The position numbers and the translations under genes were made by a program. Shown here piece after piece: positions 33,227-34,692 of a stretch of 34,692 bases of DNA. Under the pieces are notes generated by a model. The model searched no databases. It had not been told where the DNA came from and saw only the letters and a program-made list of their open reading frames with translations. The stretch covers positions 1 through 34,692 of the forward strand of contig JANTGI010000019.1 of the NCBI GenBank assembly GCA_024762995.1. The letters run 5' to 3'. The stretch comes from Saprospiraceae bacterium (lineage in GTDB: Bacteria > Bacteroidota > Bacteroidia > Chitinophagales > Saprospiraceae). Numbering within the stretch: position 1 is the first letter of the stretch; every line of letters starts with the position of its first letter.

Positions 33227-34594
33227 CTATTCGACTTTTAGTTTGCTAATTAAGGTGCTGTCAACCGTCTGAATCCTAAGCGAATATAACCCCTTTGGCA
33301 AATCAGAAATATCCATCCGATTAAAATCATTTACAAAGGCCTTCACTCTTTTTCCCGTAAGGGAATAAATCTCAACCGATTTGGCTTGGAGATTACTTGG
33401 AAGAGCAAATACATCTGTCGCCGGATTGGGTGTGAGTTGTACCATGTTTTCCGAATGGGTCGTTTGGTTGCCCAAAAGAATAGTCGATTCTTTGATAGTG
33501 ACCGTCAAAGTGTCTTTGGTCTCATCAATAATGAGTTGTAATTGTTCGTCCCCTTCTACTTGATTATCACCCAATGCCTGGATTTTGAAGCTGGCGGTGG
33601 TGTCTCCCTGATGAAAAGTAAAATATTCGGGGGCCATATAATCTACGCCCATGGTCGCATCACCGGCATAGGAAAAATGATAGGTAATATCTTCTTGGGC
33701 GGGATAAGGAAGCGTTGCGGATATTTGTAAAAGCGTGGAATCTTCGTAGATTTCCTTTTGGTAATGACCTTCCGTAAAATCAAAATCAAAGGCCAATGGC
33801 TTGCTTTCAAATGAATTGGCTTTGATGAAAACCGCCGAGTCCCACATGCCATCCATTACATCCGCAATGGCCAACTTGATGTGGTAAGTGCTAAATGGTC
33901 TGACCGGTGCTTCTGCCGTTAAAGGTACTGTATAGCCATCATACTGAATAAATTCGGCAGATGGATTATTTGAACTGGTGTCGTTGGCTATGTAATATTC
34001 ACTATTGGCCGATTGGTTGACGTTATTGATACTTACGTAGTCATTTGAGCCGGGAATCAGGGCCATATTTTGTTCGCCAATAATACCGGGACCACTAATA
34101 AAAAATCCAAAGACATCATTAAATTGACTGCCGACATATTCCGGGTATTCTTCCGAAGCAAAAACATAGCTGAAGTTAATCATGTTGGTGGTGGGAATGA
34201 AATCAAATTCAATGTAAGTCACATCGTATTGGTTGCCATCGGTTAACGTTGCAAGTTCATTATCCTGCATAGTGGAACTATTGTTGACACCCGCTCCGGC
34301 TTTATTGTTCGGACCTAAAGCTGTGGATACGTCTCCTGTAGAGAGAATAATTCCTTTATCTAAACCAATACCCGCATTGCTAAAATTATTAAAATTGCCA
34401 ATGGAGCGCCCATAATAATAATGGCCATCTACATTAAAAACACCTTGCTTGGATGATGACAAGAAGTCCTGGACAAAGGTGGTCAGATTGTTGGTGTCAA
34501 TTTTAATTATTTCGTGGTTGAAAGTAGTGTCTTGTGCGCGAAGTGTCAGCGTTAGAGTAGAAAATAAACTGACCAAGAATAAAAATTTCTTCAT
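33227..34594 (-). CDS. Choice-of-anchor L protein with T9SS type A sorting domain
   Basis: Secreted protein of 455 aa from the ATG at 34594, chosen over one at 34630 because it opens the signal peptide MKKFLFLVSLFSTLTLTLRAQ. The choice-of-anchor L domain (about residues 30-260) shows GIILSTGDVSTALGPNNKAGAG, YDVTYIEFDFIPTTNMINFSYVFASEEYPEYV, FNDVFGFFISGPG and FIKANSF. A Calx-beta-like domain (about 275-370) follows, with ATMGVDYMAPEYFTFHQGDTTASFKI. The last about 75 residues are a type A sorting domain (VQLTPNPATDVFALP, SVEIYSLTGKRV, DISDLPKGLYSLRI). The Calx-beta part suggests Ca2+-dependent stiffness. It is probably cell-surface displayed, perhaps adhesive. Confidence 0.9.
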   Translation of the reverse strand: MKKFLFLVSLFSTLTLTLRAQDTTFNHEIIKIDTNNLTTFVQDFLSSSKQGVFNVDGHYYYGRSIGNFNNFSNAGIGLDKGIILSTGDVSTALGPNNKAGAGVNNSSTMQDNELATLTDGNQYDVTYIEFDFIPTTNMINFSYVFASEEYPEYVGSQFNDVFGFFISGPGIIGEQNMALIPGSNDYVSINNVNQSANSEYYIANDTSSNNPSAEFIQYDGYTVPLTAEAPVRPFSTYHIKLAIADVMDGMWDSAVFIKANSFESKPLAFDFDFTEGHYQKEIYEDSTLLQISATLPYPAQEDITYHFSYAGDATMGVDYMAPEYFTFHQGDTTASFKIQALGDNQVEGDEQLQLIIDETKDTLTVTIKESTILLGNQTTHSENMVQLTPNPATDVFALPSNLQAKSVEIYSLTGKRVKAFVNDFNRMDISDLPKGLYSLRIQTVDSTLISKLKVE

Positions 34595-34692
34595 TGTATC
34601 TTTTTTTTTATAAAAAATGATGTTTTTCACCTTGTAAAGATGATTTTATTGAAAAGATGTAACTTGGAAGAAATTTATTAGACGGGTATGAG

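Overview
The window looks like the chromosome of a member of the Bacteroidota, most likely the Saprospiria (Saprospiraceae or Lewinellaceae type). The reasons are type A and type B Por-secretion (T9SS) C-terminal domains, a choice-of-anchor L protein, many lipoproteins with no clear Shine-Dalgarno, several TAnnTTTG promoter boxes, LytS/LytTR two-component genes, and a fused isobutyryl-CoA mutase. Taxonomy is inferred from gene content only; no rRNA or tRNA gene was seen.

Region 1 (1-5400) is a lineage-specific surface region. It holds a Cys-rich lipoprotein, a large HEXXH metallopeptidase-like lipoprotein whose signal peptide is out of frame by one base in an A-tract, and three tandem paralogous lipoproteins. 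Between the first two paralogs lies the C-terminal relic of a second metallopeptidase copy with its own hairpin. After the third lies the signal-peptide stub of a fourth paralog. The cluster seems to have grown by duplication of a [metallopeptidase 3' end - hairpin - lipoprotein] unit.

Region 2 (5400-17000) is mostly housekeeping or metabolic: an SPFH/prohibitin-like lipoprotein, a secreted protein of unknown role, tryptophanase (tnaA), a DUF502 membrane protein, a beta-propeller lipoprotein, a PhnA-like zinc-ribbon protein, arabinose-5-phosphate isomerase (kdsD), RecQ and AroQ. The gaps hold palindromic repeats.

Region 3 (17000-25600) carries icmF (B12-binding, G-protein chaperone and mutase domains in one chain) and a three-gene signalling operon: two paralogous TPR/LytS-type sensor kinases and one LytTR response regulator, joined by two ATGA stop/start overlaps.

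Region 4 (25600-34692) is again surface oriented and shows decay: a T9SS C-terminal-domain relic, a T9SS-secreted protein split by a frameshift, a TPR-protein relic, htpG, a protein with a type B sorting domain, a DUF937-TM-OmpA protein and a choice-of-anchor L protein with a type A sorting domain.

No CRISPR array, integrase, transposase or recognisable defence system was found. The most unusual features are the duplicated metallopeptidase/lipoprotein cluster with its possible slip-strand frame switch, two long palindromic MITE-like elements sharing the apex GTAGCCGGGCTAC, and the doubled-kinase operon.
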